From Pseudomonas sp. CROZ-RG-20F-R04-15 (GTDB lineage Bacteria > Pseudomonadota > Gammaproteobacteria > Pseudomonadales > Pseudomonadaceae), in the NCBI RefSeq assembly GCF_022662375.1, contig NZ_JAKNQL010000009.1, positions 62,001-126,000 on the forward strand: a stretch of DNA of 64,000 nt, given 5' to 3'. The notes beneath the pieces were generated by a model, which ran no database searches, was not told the DNA's origin, and was given only the letters and a program-made list of their open reading frames with translations. Position 1 is the first letter of the stretch. Each line of letters starts with the position of its first letter. Both the position numbers and the translations under genes were made by a program. This document shows positions 28,410-38,979 of this stretch, piece by piece.

Positions 28410-29147
28410 TCAGGCTGTCGCTTCCACCGTGCCAATAAAGTTCGCCAGCTCCGCCGTCTGCGGATTGGCAAACAGCACCTTCGGATCCCCCACCTCATGC
28501 ACCTTGCCATGGTGCATGAACACCAGTTTGTCCCCGACCTCGCGGGCAAAGCGCATTTCATGGGTGACCATGATCAATGTCATGCCTTCCTTGGCCAGTT
28601 GCCGCACCACGCTGAGCACTTCATTGACCAGTTCCGGGTCGAGCGCCGAGGTGATCTCGTCGCAGAGCAGAACCTTCGGCGACATCGCCAGTGCCCGAGC
28701 AATCGCCACGCGCTGTTGCTGGCCGCCGGACAACCGATCGGGGAACGCATCAAACTTTTCCCCAAGCCCCACGCGCTCGAGCATCTCGCGCGCCAGCTCC
28801 GCCGCTTTGGCTTTCGGCACTTTCTGCACCACTTGCGGCGCGAGCATCACGTTTTCGCCCACGGTCAGGTGCGGGAACAGATTGAACTGCTGAAAGACCA
28901 TGCCGACCTTCTGCCGCAGGCTGCGCAGATCGGCGCGGGCGGCGTCGAGGTATTCGCCGTCGACTTCGATCACGCCGTCGTTGATCGACTCCAGGCCATT
29001 GAGGGTGCGCAGCAAGGTGGATTTGCCCGAGCCGCTGCGGCCGATGATCGCCACCACCTGGCCTTCCTCGACGCTGAGGTCGATGCCTTTGAGCACGTGG
29101 TGATCGCCGTAGTATTTATGCAGGGCGGAAATTCTAAGCAGAGGCAT
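28410..29147 (-). CDS. Polar amino-acid ABC transporter, ATP-binding subunit
   Basis: 245 residues from the ATG at 29147. Walker A IGRSGSGKST, signature LSGGQQQRVAIARAL and Walker B VLLCDEITSALDPE are present. The protein has the GlnQ/HisP form. It is the last gene of a four-gene unit and overlaps the upstream permease gene by 14 nt. Confidence 0.92.
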   Translation of the reverse strand: MPLLRISALHKYYGDHHVLKGIDLSVEEGQVVAIIGRSGSGKSTLLRTLNGLESINDGVIEVDGEYLDAARADLRSLRQKVGMVFQQFNLFPHLTVGENVMLAPQVVQKVPKAKAAELAREMLERVGLGEKFDAFPDRLSGGQQQRVAIARALAMSPKVLLCDEITSALDPELVNEVLSVVRQLAKEGMTLIMVTHEMRFAREVGDKLVFMHHGKVHEVGDPKVLFANPQTAELANFIGTVEATA

Positions 29148-29784
29148 GCAGTCTCCTTTCCAGGTAGCGCGCACTGAGGGACAAGGGGTAGCAGAGCAGG
29201 AAGTAGCCGAGGGCGACGAGGCCGTAGACCATGAATGGTTCAAACGTGGCGTTGGCGAGCATGCCGCCAGTCTTGGTCAGCTCGGTGAAGCCGATGATCG
29301 AGGTCACGGCGGTGCCTTTGACAACTTGCACCGAGAAACCCACGGTCGGCGCTACGGCAATGCGCAGCGCTTGCGGCAGGATCACGTAGCGCAGTTGCTC
29401 CAGCGGATTGAGCGCCAGACTCGCCGAGGCCTCCCACTGGCCATTGGAAATCGACTCGACGCAACCGCGCCAGATCTCCGCCAGATAAGCGCTGGTGAAC
29501 AAGGTCAGGGCAATCGCTGCGGCCATCCATGGCGAGATTTCGATCCCGGCCAACGCAACGCCGAAGAACACCAGAAACAGCTGCATCAGCAGCGGCGTGC
29601 CCTGGAACAGCTCGATCCAGGTGCGGGCGATGCTGCTCGACACAGAGTTTTTCGTGATGCGCATGATCAGGATCAGCAGCCCGACCAGGCCGCCGCCGAT
29701 AAACGCCACCAGCGATAGCGCCAATGTCCATTGCAGGCCGACGAGCAGGTTGCGCAGGATGTCCCAGAAGGTGAAGTCACTCAT
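29134..29784 (-). CDS. Polar amino-acid ABC transporter, permease 2
   Basis: 216 residues with about five membrane helices and the permease loop QWEASASLALNPLEQLRYVILPQAL. The family is HisM/GlnP. The ATG at 29784 begins MSDFTFWDILRNLL and overlaps the end of permease 1 by 4 nt; longer upstream translation is unlikely. Confidence 0.91.
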   Translation of the reverse strand: MSDFTFWDILRNLLVGLQWTLALSLVAFIGGGLVGLLILIMRITKNSVSSSIARTWIELFQGTPLLMQLFLVFFGVALAGIEISPWMAAAIALTLFTSAYLAEIWRGCVESISNGQWEASASLALNPLEQLRYVILPQALRIAVAPTVGFSVQVVKGTAVTSIIGFTELTKTGGMLANATFEPFMVYGLVALGYFLLCYPLSLSARYLERRLHASA

Positions 29785-30449
29785 GCGCGGCTCCTGCTGA
29801 TGTAGCGGCGACCGATCCAATTGAGCAACTGGCGAATCAGCAGCGCCATGCACAGGTAGATCAGCGTGGTCAGTGCGTAGGTTTCAAAGGCGCGGAAGTT
29901 GCGCGACTGAATGAAGTTGGCGGCGAAGCTCAGCTCTTCGGTGGCGATTTGCGAACACACCGCCGAGCCGAGCATGACGATGATGATCTGGCTGCTCAGG
30001 GCCGGCCAGACCTTGCCCAGCGCCGGCAGCAGGACTACGTGACGGAACGCCTCGAAGCGCGTCATCGCCAATGCCGCCGAGGCTTCCAGTTGCCCGCGCG
30101 GGATCGCCTGAATGCCGGCGCGGATGATCTCGGTCGAATAGGCGCCAAGGTTGATCACCATCGCCAGCACCGCCGCTTGCCACTCGGAAATCTGCACACC
30201 CAGCGACGGCAGGCCGAAGAAGATGAAGAACAACTGCACCAGAAACGGCGTGTTGCGGATCAACTCGACGTAGACGCCGAAGATCGCCGAGAACGGGCGG
30301 ATGTTCCACGCCCGCACCAACGCCCCGACAATGCCCACGCCAACCCCAAGCAGTGCGCCGATGGCCGTCAGCTCAAGAGTGAACAGCGCGCCGCGCAGCA
30401 ACAGGTCGGTGTTTTCCACCACCGGCATGAAATCGAACTGATAAGCCAT
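29781..30449 (-). CDS. Polar amino-acid ABC transporter, permease 1
   Basis: 222 residues, five membrane helices, with the EAA-type loop QLEASAALAMTRFEAFRHVVLLPAL shortened here to its core GQLEASAALAMTRFEAFR. It pairs with permease 2 to form the channel. The gene starts 21 bp after the binding-protein gene. Confidence 0.91.
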   Translation of the reverse strand: MAYQFDFMPVVENTDLLLRGALFTLELTAIGALLGVGVGIVGALVRAWNIRPFSAIFGVYVELIRNTPFLVQLFFIFFGLPSLGVQISEWQAAVLAMVINLGAYSTEIIRAGIQAIPRGQLEASAALAMTRFEAFRHVVLLPALGKVWPALSSQIIIVMLGSAVCSQIATEELSFAANFIQSRNFRAFETYALTTLIYLCMALLIRQLLNWIGRRYISRSRA

Positions 30450-30470
30450 GAAGGTCTCCCGCGCAGTCGA

Positions 30471-31256
30471 TCAGAGATCGGCCGGCAGCGGCTCTTTCAG
30501 CCAGGTCTGCGAATTCTTTTCCAGTGCGCCGTCAGCCTTGGCGGTGGTCAGGATGTCGTTGACCTTGGCCAGCAGCGCTGCTTCGTTCTTGTTCACGCCG
30601 ACGTAGACCGGCGAATCCTTGAGCTTCACTTTCAGCGCCGGCACGCGTTTCGGGTTCTTCTCGCTGATCGCGACCATCACCACGTTGCCGCTGGCGATCA
30701 GGTCGACTTGCCCGGCGAGGTAGGCGGCAATGGTCGAGTTGTTGTCTTCGAAGCGTTTTATGGTCACGCCTTCGGGGGCGACTTTGCTCAGCTCGATGTC
30801 TTCGATGGCGCCACGGGTGACGCTGATGGTCTTGCCCTTGAGGTCATCGAGGCTGGCGATCGCAGCGTCTGGCGGGCCGAACACGGCGAGGTAGAACGGT
30901 GCATAGGCGCGGGAGAAGTCGATGACTTTCTCGCGCTCGGGGTTTTTGCCGAGGCTGGAGATCACCAGGTCGACCTTGCCGGTAGTGAGGAACGGGATGC
31001 GGTTGGTGCTGTTGACCGGGGTCAGCTCGAGTTTGACCTTGAGTTGATCAGCCAGCAGTTTTGCCGTGTCGATATCGAGGCCGCGCGGTTTCATGTCCGG
31101 GCCGACCGAGCCAAACGGCGGGAAGTCTTGCGGCACGGCGACTTTCAGTGTGCCGCGTTTGACCACATCGTCGAGACCGTCGGCGTGAGCCGGGACCTGG
31201 CTGAGCAACAGAGAGGAAAACAGAGCGGCGAGGAGGGCGCTGTAACGCTTGGTCAT
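30471..31256 (-). CDS. Polar amino-acid ABC transporter, periplasmic binding protein
   Basis: 261 residues with a signal peptide (about 1-25, ending PAHA). The body is a family-3 solute-binding protein: GTLKVAVPQDFPPFG, RGLDIDTAKLLADQL, and GKVDLVISSLGKNPEREKVI. The substrate is probably a polar amino acid or related compound; it cannot be fixed from sequence. The gene leads the operon and is divergent from a GntR-type regulator. Confidence 0.9.
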   Translation of the reverse strand: MTKRYSALLAALFSSLLLSQVPAHADGLDDVVKRGTLKVAVPQDFPPFGSVGPDMKPRGLDIDTAKLLADQLKVKLELTPVNSTNRIPFLTTGKVDLVISSLGKNPEREKVIDFSRAYAPFYLAVFGPPDAAIASLDDLKGKTISVTRGAIEDIELSKVAPEGVTIKRFEDNNSTIAAYLAGQVDLIASGNVVMVAISEKNPKRVPALKVKLKDSPVYVGVNKNEAALLAKVNDILTTAKADGALEKNSQTWLKEPLPADL

Positions 31257-31367
31257 GGACAATCTCCGGATCGGCGAGAAGTGATTTCTGCGATCGGACA
31301 GAGCATGCGCCGTGCCAAGACGTGGTTTTCGCCCCCGCAGACCGCAGTTCCAGCGGCTTTGTTCGGT

Positions 31368-31388
31368 CTTACTGGTCTGAACAGTAAG
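31368..31388. promoter_or_regulatory. Candidate operator in the ABC/GntR divergent region
   Basis: Perfect 7-bp arms CTTACTG (31368-31374) and CAGTAAG (31382-31388) with a 7-bp spacer GTCTGAA. It lies in the 256-bp region between the divergent transporter and regulator genes. FadR-subfamily regulators bind such short palindromes, so it is a likely site for the adjacent regulator. Confidence 0.45.
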
Positions 31389-31512
31389 GTTGTTTTTCGC
31401 ACCGCTATCGCGCATTGCTCCGCAGCACCGAACCCCGCTGGGGCACGACTTGCCGGACTCGACAAATAGCTTTACAACTAGCCGCACATTGGCCTGGCGC
31501 GTCTGAAAAACC

Positions 31513-32220
31513 ATGAACTCGATTTCCCGTGCGGTACCCGAAGTGGCGCTGCAAGCGATCCGCAAACTGATCACCGAACAAGGTTTCGGCGCGGGCGATG
31601 CCTTGCCGTCGCAGCGAGATCTGGCGCTGCAACTGGGTGTCAGTCGGGCATCGTTGCGTGAGGCGCTGTCGTCGCTGAGTGCGTTGGGTGTGGTCAGTAT
31701 TCAGCCAGGCAAAGGCGTTTTCGTGCAGGCGCCAGTGGAATTGTCGCGCGGCGACAGCGCGCCGGGCTGGTCGTTTGCGGCGCAGGCGTCGCCGCTGGAT
31801 ATCTTTCAGTTGCGCTATGCGCTCGAAGGTTTTGCGGCGGGGCTGGCGGCGGTGACGTTAAGCACATTCGATCTGGATGCGCTGGAAGACAATGTCGCAG
31901 CCATGCGCGAGCAATTGAAGGCCGGTGACTTTGAAGCAGCGGCGAAACTCGACTTTGAATTCCACCGACGGATCCTGCTGGCCAGCGGCAATCAAGCGAT
32001 GCTGAACATCCTCACCGCCAGCGCCGAGATGTTCCTGGAGAGCCAGAAACTACCGTTCATCCGCGCCGAACGTGCGATGGAAACCTGGCAGGAACACCGC
32101 AAGATCCTCCGGGCCCTCGCACGCCGGGCGTCGGGCGCGGCACAAAAAGCCATGCAGGAACACGTGCGCAACGCCGCCCTGCGCACTGGAATTTCCTTCA
32201 TTGCCCCCGCCACGGCGTGA
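31513..32220 (+). CDS. GntR/FadR-family transcriptional regulator
   Basis: 235 residues. The winged helix-turn-helix spans about 10-70 (GDALPSQRDLALQLGVSRAS, then LREAL). An FCD ligand-binding domain follows from about 90 to 225. The divergent position suggests it controls the amino-acid transporter operon. The ligand is unknown. Confidence 0.88.
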   Translation: MNSISRAVPEVALQAIRKLITEQGFGAGDALPSQRDLALQLGVSRASLREALSSLSALGVVSIQPGKGVFVQAPVELSRGDSAPGWSFAAQASPLDIFQLRYALEGFAAGLAAVTLSTFDLDALEDNVAAMREQLKAGDFEAAAKLDFEFHRRILLASGNQAMLNILTASAEMFLESQKLPFIRAERAMETWQEHRKILRALARRASGAAQKAMQEHVRNAALRTGISFIAPATA

Positions 32221-32298
32221 CTTGAGCTATACCCAAACTCATCGAGTGCCATAGCAAGACTCAATCAACTGCGGCTTCCTGAACAGGGGAAGGGCGGC

Positions 32299-32304
32299 TA
32301 TGAT
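32299..32304 (+). promoter_or_regulatory. Candidate -10 box for trxA
   Basis: TATGAT lies 37 bp before the trxA start. A weak -35 (TTCCTG, 32276-32281) is 17 bp upstream. Confidence 0.4.
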
Positions 32305-32340
32305 GGGCCACGTTTTTTTGCTTACAACCTGGAGAATTCC

Positions 32341-32670
32341 ATGAGCAGCGATCTTATCAAACACGTTAGCGACGCTAGCTTCGAAGCCGACGTACTCAAG
32401 GCCGAAGGCGCTGTCCTGGTCGATTACTGGGCTGAATGGTGCGGTCCTTGCAAAATGATCGCTCCGGTTCTGGACGAGATTGCCGAGACTTACAAAGGCA
32501 AGCTGACCGTTGCCAAACTGAACATCGACGAGAACCAGGAAACCCCGGCCAAGCACGGCGTGCGTGGTATCCCGACACTGATGCTGTTCAAGAACGGCAA
32601 CGTTGAGGCGACCAAGGTCGGCGCCCTGTCGAAGTCGCAACTGGCTGCTTTCCTCGACGCCAACATCTAA
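32341..32670 (+). CDS. trxA: Thioredoxin 1
   Basis: 109 residues with the active site WCGPC at 33-37 and the cis-proline motif GIPTLMLF. It is the general cytoplasmic disulfide reductant. A good GGAG ribosome site and a strong terminator frame the gene, so it is probably a single-gene transcript. It precedes rho, as in many gammaproteobacteria. Confidence 0.97.
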   Translation: MSSDLIKHVSDASFEADVLKAEGAVLVDYWAEWCGPCKMIAPVLDEIAETYKGKLTVAKLNIDENQETPAKHGVRGIPTLMLFKNGNVEATKVGALSKSQLAAFLDANI

Positions 32671-32692
32671 GCGTCGCTGTAAAGTGCCTGAA

Positions 32693-32721
32693 AAAAAGCC
32701 CCGCAATTAGCGGGGCTTTTT
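32693..32721 (+). terminator. trxA terminator
   Basis: Stem AAAAGCCCCGC/GCGGGGCTTTT with an AATTA loop and flanking A and T runs. Confidence 0.92.
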
Positions 32722-32919
32722 GCGTATTCAGGGCTAGACGCTCCGAAACTCAGGTGGTACATTCGGCCCCGCACTGGTTTCTCCACTGCCCCCTGCTAGC
32801 CGTCGCCGACGCACTCCTTTTCGAATTAGTTCGCGATCCTGTCGCCTTCTCCGCGGCGCGGCCTCATTAAGCCAAAAGCTTAATTTCCCCCCCTCCATAA
32901 ATGATTACGTCATTCCTAT
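32722..32919 (+). other. rho leader region
   Basis: About 200 bp between the trxA terminator and rho. No gene is seen. In other bacteria rho is autoregulated through its leader, so this region may hold a Rho-sensitive leader. The ATG-proximal part contains CCCCCCCTCC-type C-rich sequence (about 32887-32896). Confidence 0.45.
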
Positions 32920-34179
<1,260 letters not shown>

Positions 34180-34194
34180 TACACACGCTGTAAA

Positions 34195-34228
34195 AAAGAA
34201 CGCTCCCGAAAGGGGGCGTTTTTTTTTG
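34195..34228 (+). terminator. rho terminator
   Basis: Stem AACGCTCCC/GGGGGCGTT (one wobble pair) with a GAAA-type loop, followed by a run of T. Confidence 0.88.
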
Positions 34229-34306
34229 CGTACGCGCCGCATAACTTTCGTAACGCGCTACTGTCCTTGTCTGGAGCGGTTTGTACCTACAAGGATAAGA
34301 AAGGTT

Positions 34307-36268
34307 ATGCACACGTTTGGCAATCGCCGTGATATCGACGGATTAAGGGCGCTGGCGGTTATTCCCGTCGTGCTGTTTCATTTCGGCTTCAATACATTCA
34401 GCGGCGGCTTTGTCGGCGTCGATGTTTTTTTTGTCATTTCCGGTTTCCTGATCACCTCGATCCTTTTCCGCGAAATCAGTGCCCAGCGCTTCAGTTTCCT
34501 CGATTTCTGGGGGCGTCGCGCCCGGCGCATCCTGCCGGCATTGACTGTGGTTGTGGTGGTGACGCTGGCATTAGGCTGGCTGTTGCTGACGGCCAAAGAC
34601 CTGGCTGAGCTGGGACGCACGATTCGTTACCAGTCCCTGTTCATTTCCAACATTCTGTTCATGCGCGAGGACGGCTACTTCGAGCCCGCTTCGGAACTCA
34701 AGCCGTTGCTGCACACCTGGTCGCTGGCGGTGGAAGAGCAGTACTACATTTTCTTCCCGCTGCTGATGGTGTTGCTGATGCGCTACGTCCGTCATTGGCG
34801 CTGGATGTTGTTTGCCGTGCTGCTGGTGTCGTTCGGCTTGAACATCATCTACATCGAGCGCAGACCTGAATTTGCCTTTTTCGCGCTACCGACCCGTGCC
34901 TGGGAGTTGCTCTGCGGGGCGATGCTGGCAGTAATCCCTGTGCCCAAGCATGTCGCGCGGCCATGGCTGCGTCAGTCCGTTGGCCTGGCCGGGCTGGCGG
35001 CAGTGCTGGTGGCGGTGTTCACTTTCGAAAGGACCACGGTGTTCCCGGGCTGGGCTGCACTGCTGCCGGTATTGGGCACGACGGCGCTGATCTGGTCGGG
35101 CGCACATGGCCCAACGTGGGCGGGCCGGTTGTTGAGTGTCCGCGTTCTGGTGTGGATTGGCTTGCTCTCCTATTCGCTGTACCTGTGGCATTGGCCGGTT
35201 TACGTGTATGCCAACGCGATTTCCATCGACGGCATTCAGCCGCTGGAGGCGGTCGGGTGGATGGCTCTGGCATTGGCGCTGGCCTGGCTGAGCCTTCGAT
35301 ACATCGAACTGCCGTTTCGTGAGAAACGCGTGTTCGCCAGTCGTAATTCGGTGTTGGTCGGCGGTCTGGTGTCGATCACGGTTCTGGCGATTACCGGCTC
35401 GGCGATTCGCTCGGCAGACGGTGTTCCACAGCGTCTGACCGGTAAGGCACTGGAATATGCGCAATCGCGCGAGTGGAACGCCGGGCAATCGAACTGCATG
35501 CACTTGAGCACGGACAAGGCTTTGACCAAATCCTGCCTTGTGGGCGGTGATCAAAATATCAAGGCGACAAAAATGTTCTGGGGCGACAGTCACGCCGCTG
35601 CATTGTTGCCGGCCATCGAAGGCAATGCCGGGCGCAACGTGCAGCCGGTGTGGTTGTACAGTTTGACCGGGTGCCCGCCGATCATCGATGACCACCTGCG
35701 CCCTCAGTGCAAAGACTTCAACCAGCGCAACATGGATCGCGTCACGAGTCTGGGGATCAAGGACGTGGTGTTGGCGGCGAACTGGAGCCTGTACGTTTAT
35801 GGTCGTGAAGACGGCGATGGCGATCTGCAGTTCCTGCTTGATCGCAAGGACAACCCTCGCCAGGCAGAGCAGCGCATGGCTGCCGCGCTCAAGGCGCAAG
35901 TGGCCGAACTGCGTGAAGCGGGTGTGCAAGTCTGGCTGTTCAAGGAAGTGCCGCTGCAACACAAGAGCTTCATCGACCGTCTGACCAGTCTGGCACGCAT
36001 CGGCCGTTCGGCAGAGGGTCTCGGTCGCCCGCTCAACGAGCACCTGGCTCGCCAGCAGTTTTTCACTTCATTGTTCGGCTCGATGAGCGCCGCTGATTCC
36101 GGCATTCATGTCATTGATCCGACGCCGCTGATGTGCAAGGACGGCTTGTGCGCCATCGATGTCGACGGCCACTCGCAGTACAAGGATGCGGATCATCTTT
36201 CGGACGTTGGCAGCGCCAGACTGAGCCCGTTGTTTGCGCCATTGATGCTGGGTACCAGCGACAATTGA
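34307..36268 (+). CDS. Acyltransferase-3 / SGNH-domain membrane protein (OatA/OafA-like)
   Basis: 653 residues. The first 370 or so form an acyltransferase-3 membrane domain with about ten helices (YRSLFISN-like and HTWSLAVEEQYY motifs, RDIDGLRALAVIPVVLFHFG). The C-terminal part (about 420-653) is an SGNH hydrolase-like domain with MFWGDSHAAALLP and the DADHLSD motif. Such proteins O-acetylate surface glycans or lipopolysaccharide. The ATG at 34307 starts the conserved domain; an in-frame upstream start at 34226 is rejected. P. aeruginosa has a related O-antigen acetylase gene at this site. Confidence 0.87.
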   Translation: MHTFGNRRDIDGLRALAVIPVVLFHFGFNTFSGGFVGVDVFFVISGFLITSILFREISAQRFSFLDFWGRRARRILPALTVVVVVTLALGWLLLTAKDLAELGRTIRYQSLFISNILFMREDGYFEPASELKPLLHTWSLAVEEQYYIFFPLLMVLLMRYVRHWRWMLFAVLLVSFGLNIIYIERRPEFAFFALPTRAWELLCGAMLAVIPVPKHVARPWLRQSVGLAGLAAVLVAVFTFERTTVFPGWAALLPVLGTTALIWSGAHGPTWAGRLLSVRVLVWIGLLSYSLYLWHWPVYVYANAISIDGIQPLEAVGWMALALALAWLSLRYIELPFREKRVFASRNSVLVGGLVSITVLAITGSAIRSADGVPQRLTGKALEYAQSREWNAGQSNCMHLSTDKALTKSCLVGGDQNIKATKMFWGDSHAAALLPAIEGNAGRNVQPVWLYSLTGCPPIIDDHLRPQCKDFNQRNMDRVTSLGIKDVVLAANWSLYVYGREDGDGDLQFLLDRKDNPRQAEQRMAAALKAQVAELREAGVQVWLFKEVPLQHKSFIDRLTSLARIGRSAEGLGRPLNEHLARQQFFTSLFGSMSAADSGIHVIDPTPLMCKDGLCAIDVDGHSQYKDADHLSDVGSARLSPLFAPLMLGTSDN

Positions 36269-36278
36269 TTGATGCCAG

Positions 36279-36310
36279 GCTCTGACGGGCTGCTGTTTGC
36301 CCGTCAGAGC
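36279..36310. promoter_or_regulatory. Perfect 12-bp stem-loop upstream of ubiD
   Basis: GCTCTGACGGGC (36279-36290) and GCCCGTCAGAGC (36299-36310) surround an 8-nt loop. No T-run follows, so it is not a classic terminator. It sits 38 bp before the ubiD start and may be a terminator remnant, an RNA-protection hairpin or a protein site. Confidence 0.5.
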
Positions 36311-36348
36311 AGGTAGGATGTACGCCTATTTTGAGGGTGCCATCGTCA

Positions 36349-37815
36349 ATGAAATTCAAGGATCTTCGGGATTTCGTGCAGCAGCTTGAGCAGCGCGGAG
36401 AGTTGAAACGCATCCAGATTCCCGTCTCGCCGGTGCTGGAAATGACCGAGGTATGCGACCGCACGCTGCGGGCCAAGGGCCCGGCGCTGCTGTTCGAAAA
36501 GCCCACCGGCTACGACATCCCGGTGCTCGGCAACCTGTTCGGCACCCCTGAGCGGGTGGCGATGGGCATGGGCGCCGAGTCGGTCAGCGAGCTGCGCGAA
36601 ATCGGCAAGCTGCTGGCGTTCCTCAAGGAACCCGAGCCGCCGAAGGGCTTGAAAGACGCATGGTCCAAGCTGCCGATTTTCCGCAAGATCATCTCGATGG
36701 CGCCGAAAGTCGTCAAAGACGCGGTGTGCCAGGAAGTGGTCATCGAAGGCGACGACGTCGACCTCGCGATGCTGCCGGTACAGACCTGCTGGCCCGGCGA
36801 CGTCGGCCCGCTGATCACCTGGGGCCTGACCGTCACCAAAGGCCCGAACAAGGAACGCCAGAACCTCGGTATCTACCGTCAGCAAGTGATCGGCCGCAAC
36901 AAGGTGATCATGCGCTGGCTCAGCCACCGTGGCGGCGCGCTCGACTACCGCGAATGGTGCGAGAAGCATCCCGGTCAGCCGTTCCCGGTGTCCGTGGCGC
37001 TGGGCGCAGATCCGGCGACCATCCTCGGCGCGGTGACGCCAGTGCCGGACAGCCTCTCCGAATACGCTTTCGCCGGGCTCTTGCGCGGTAATCGCACCGA
37101 ACTGGTCAAGTGCCGTGGCAACGACCTGCAAGTGCCGGCCACTGCCGAAATCATCCTCGAAGGCGTGATCCATCCGGGCGAAATGGCCGACGAAGGCCCG
37201 TACGGCGACCACACCGGTTACTACAACGAAGTCGACAGCTTCCCGGTGTTCACCGTCGAGCGCATCACCCACCGGATCAAACCGATCTATCACAGCACCT
37301 ACACCGGCCGTCCGCCGGATGAGCCGGCGATCCTCGGCGTGGCGCTCAACGAAGTGTTCGTGCCGATCCTGCAGAAGCAGTTCCCGGAAATCACCGACTT
37401 CTACCTGCCGCCGGAAGGCTGCTCGTACCGCATGGCCATCGTGACCATGAAGAAGTCGTATCCGGGGCATGCCAAGCGCGTGATGCTCGGTGTCTGGTCG
37501 TTTTTGCGACAGTTCATGTACACCAAGTTCGTTATCGTCACTGACGACGATATCAACGCCCGAGACTGGAACGACGTGATCTGGGCCATCACTACGCGCA
37601 TGGACCCCAAGCGCGACACGGTGATGATCGATAACACGCCGATCGACTACCTCGACTTCGCCTCGCCGATCTCAGGGTTAGGTTCGAAAATGGGCCTCGA
37701 TGCCACCCACAAGTGGCCGGGCGAAACCACTCGCGAGTGGGGCCGCGTGATCGTCAAGGACGACGCCGTCACCCAACGGATCGATGCCATCTGGAATCAG
37801 TTAGGAATAGATTGA
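36349..37815 (+). CDS. ubiD: 4-hydroxy-3-polyprenylbenzoate decarboxylase
   Basis: 488 residues. It removes the carboxyl group from the polyprenylated ring in ubiquinone synthesis using prenylated FMN. Family motifs [35 protein letters not shown] and [13 protein letters not shown] (the catalytic Glu-Arg-Glu region) are present. The ATG at 36349 is chosen over a GTG at 36331. Its stop overlaps the next start by one base. Confidence 0.95.
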   Translation: MKFKDLRDFVQQLEQRGELKRIQIPVSPVLEMTEVCDRTLRAKGPALLFEKPTGYDIPVLGNLFGTPERVAMGMGAESVSELREIGKLLAFLKEPEPPKGLKDAWSKLPIFRKIISMAPKVVKDAVCQEVVIEGDDVDLAMLPVQTCWPGDVGPLITWGLTVTKGPNKERQNLGIYRQQVIGRNKVIMRWLSHRGGALDYREWCEKHPGQPFPVSVALGADPATILGAVTPVPDSLSEYAFAGLLRGNRTELVKCRGNDLQVPATAEIILEGVIHPGEMADEGPYGDHTGYYNEVDSFPVFTVERITHRIKPIYHSTYTGRPPDEPAILGVALNEVFVPILQKQFPEITDFYLPPEGCSYRMAIVTMKKSYPGHAKRVMLGVWSFLRQFMYTKFVIVTDDDINARDWNDVIWAITTRMDPKRDTVMIDNTPIDYLDFASPISGLGSKMGLDATHKWPGETTREWGRVIVKDDAVTQRIDAIWNQLGID

Positions 37816-38783
37816 TGCGTGTAACCCTGCAGCCCTCCGGAGCAGTGCTTGAGATACAGCCCGGTGAGCGGATTCTCGACGGCGCTCGGCGTTTGGGCTA
37901 CGAATGCCCGCAAAGCTGCCGCAACGGTAATTGTCATGTGTGTGCGGCGTTGCTGGTTGAAGGCCGCGTCGCGCAGGATGGCAAAGTGCACGACCATGGC
38001 GAGTTCTACACTTGCATAGCCGAGCCGCTGGAAGACTGCATCCTGCTGTGGGATGGCGTGCTCGCGCTGGGAGAACTGCCGGTGCGCAGCCTGTCGTGTC
38101 AGGTCATCGAATGCCGGGACGTCGGCGGCGACACTTGGCGTGTGCGCCTGCGTGCGCCGGCCGGCAAGCCTCCGCGCTATCACGCCGGGCAGTATTTGAT
38201 GATCGAGCGCGAGAATGGTGAGAAATCAGCGTTCTCCATGGCCTCGGCGCCGCACGGCGGGCGTGATCTGGAAATCCATGTGCTGGCGCGCGAAGCCAGT
38301 GCACTGAGCCTGATCGAACAGCTGCAACGCAACGCGATGGTGCGTGTCGAGCTGCCATTCGGTGATACGCATCTGGCCGAGCTGCCGGACGGGCCGCTGG
38401 TGTTGGTCGCCGCCGGCACCGGCATGGGCCAGATTCACGCGCTGATCGAACACTGCCGCGCTAACGGCTTCAAACACCCCGTGCATCTGTATTGGGGCGT
38501 GCGCCGTCCGGAAGATTTCTATGAGATCGAACATTGGGACGAATGGCTGAAATTACCCAATCTGTTCCTGCACAAAGTCGTCAGCGATCAATGCGGTTGG
38601 GAAGGGCGCTGCGGCATGTTGCATGAGGCTGTCTGTGAAGACTTCCCGGATCTGAAACCGCTGCACGTCTACGCCAGCGGCTCGCCGGCCATGGTCTACG
38701 GCACGCTCGACGCATTGGTCGAAGCCGGGATGGACGCCCATCAAATGCGTGCGGACGTATTCGCTTACGCCCCCCGCTCCTGA
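37815..38783 (+). CDS. 2Fe-2S ferredoxin-type NAD(P)H reductase
   Basis: 322 residues. The first 90 form a plant-type 2Fe-2S ferredoxin domain with CPQSCRNGNCHVC and a final cysteine in YTCIAEPLEDC. The rest is an FAD/NAD-binding reductase, with YHAGQYLMIERENGEKSAFS (FAD) and LVAAGTGMGQIHALIE (NAD). The gene is often named after CDP-6-deoxy-3,4-glucoseen reductase, but its partner here is unknown. It is coupled to ubiD. Confidence 0.88.
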   Translation: MRVTLQPSGAVLEIQPGERILDGARRLGYECPQSCRNGNCHVCAALLVEGRVAQDGKVHDHGEFYTCIAEPLEDCILLWDGVLALGELPVRSLSCQVIECRDVGGDTWRVRLRAPAGKPPRYHAGQYLMIERENGEKSAFSMASAPHGGRDLEIHVLAREASALSLIEQLQRNAMVRVELPFGDTHLAELPDGPLVLVAAGTGMGQIHALIEHCRANGFKHPVHLYWGVRRPEDFYEIEHWDEWLKLPNLFLHKVVSDQCGWEGRCGMLHEAVCEDFPDLKPLHVYASGSPAMVYGTLDALVEAGMDAHQMRADVFAYAPRS

Positions 38784-38810
38784 TTTTTTATAACTCGCTA
38801 TATAGCCGAT

Positions 38811-38838
38811 CGGTATTTATGTAATTGCATAAATACCG
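38811..38838. promoter_or_regulatory. AT-rich perfect palindrome
   Basis: Perfect 11-bp arms CGGTATTTATG (38811-38821) and CATAAATACCG (38828-38838) around TAATTG. The region is much more AT-rich than its surroundings. It lies between the reductase gene and the ChaC-like gene, with no T-run. It may be a regulator-binding site or a hairpin ending the ubiD transcript. Confidence 0.5.
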
Positions 38839-38979
38839 CTAGGTTATATACCAATCAGGCATTCAATTAAGAACTGTGCCATGGCACTCAAATTGCCTTA
38901 AAACATATGTGCCTTATTGTTACAACGGTGCGTTCTATTAAGTAATTCTTCACCCGCGGGGAGCTGAACGCTATTCGCC

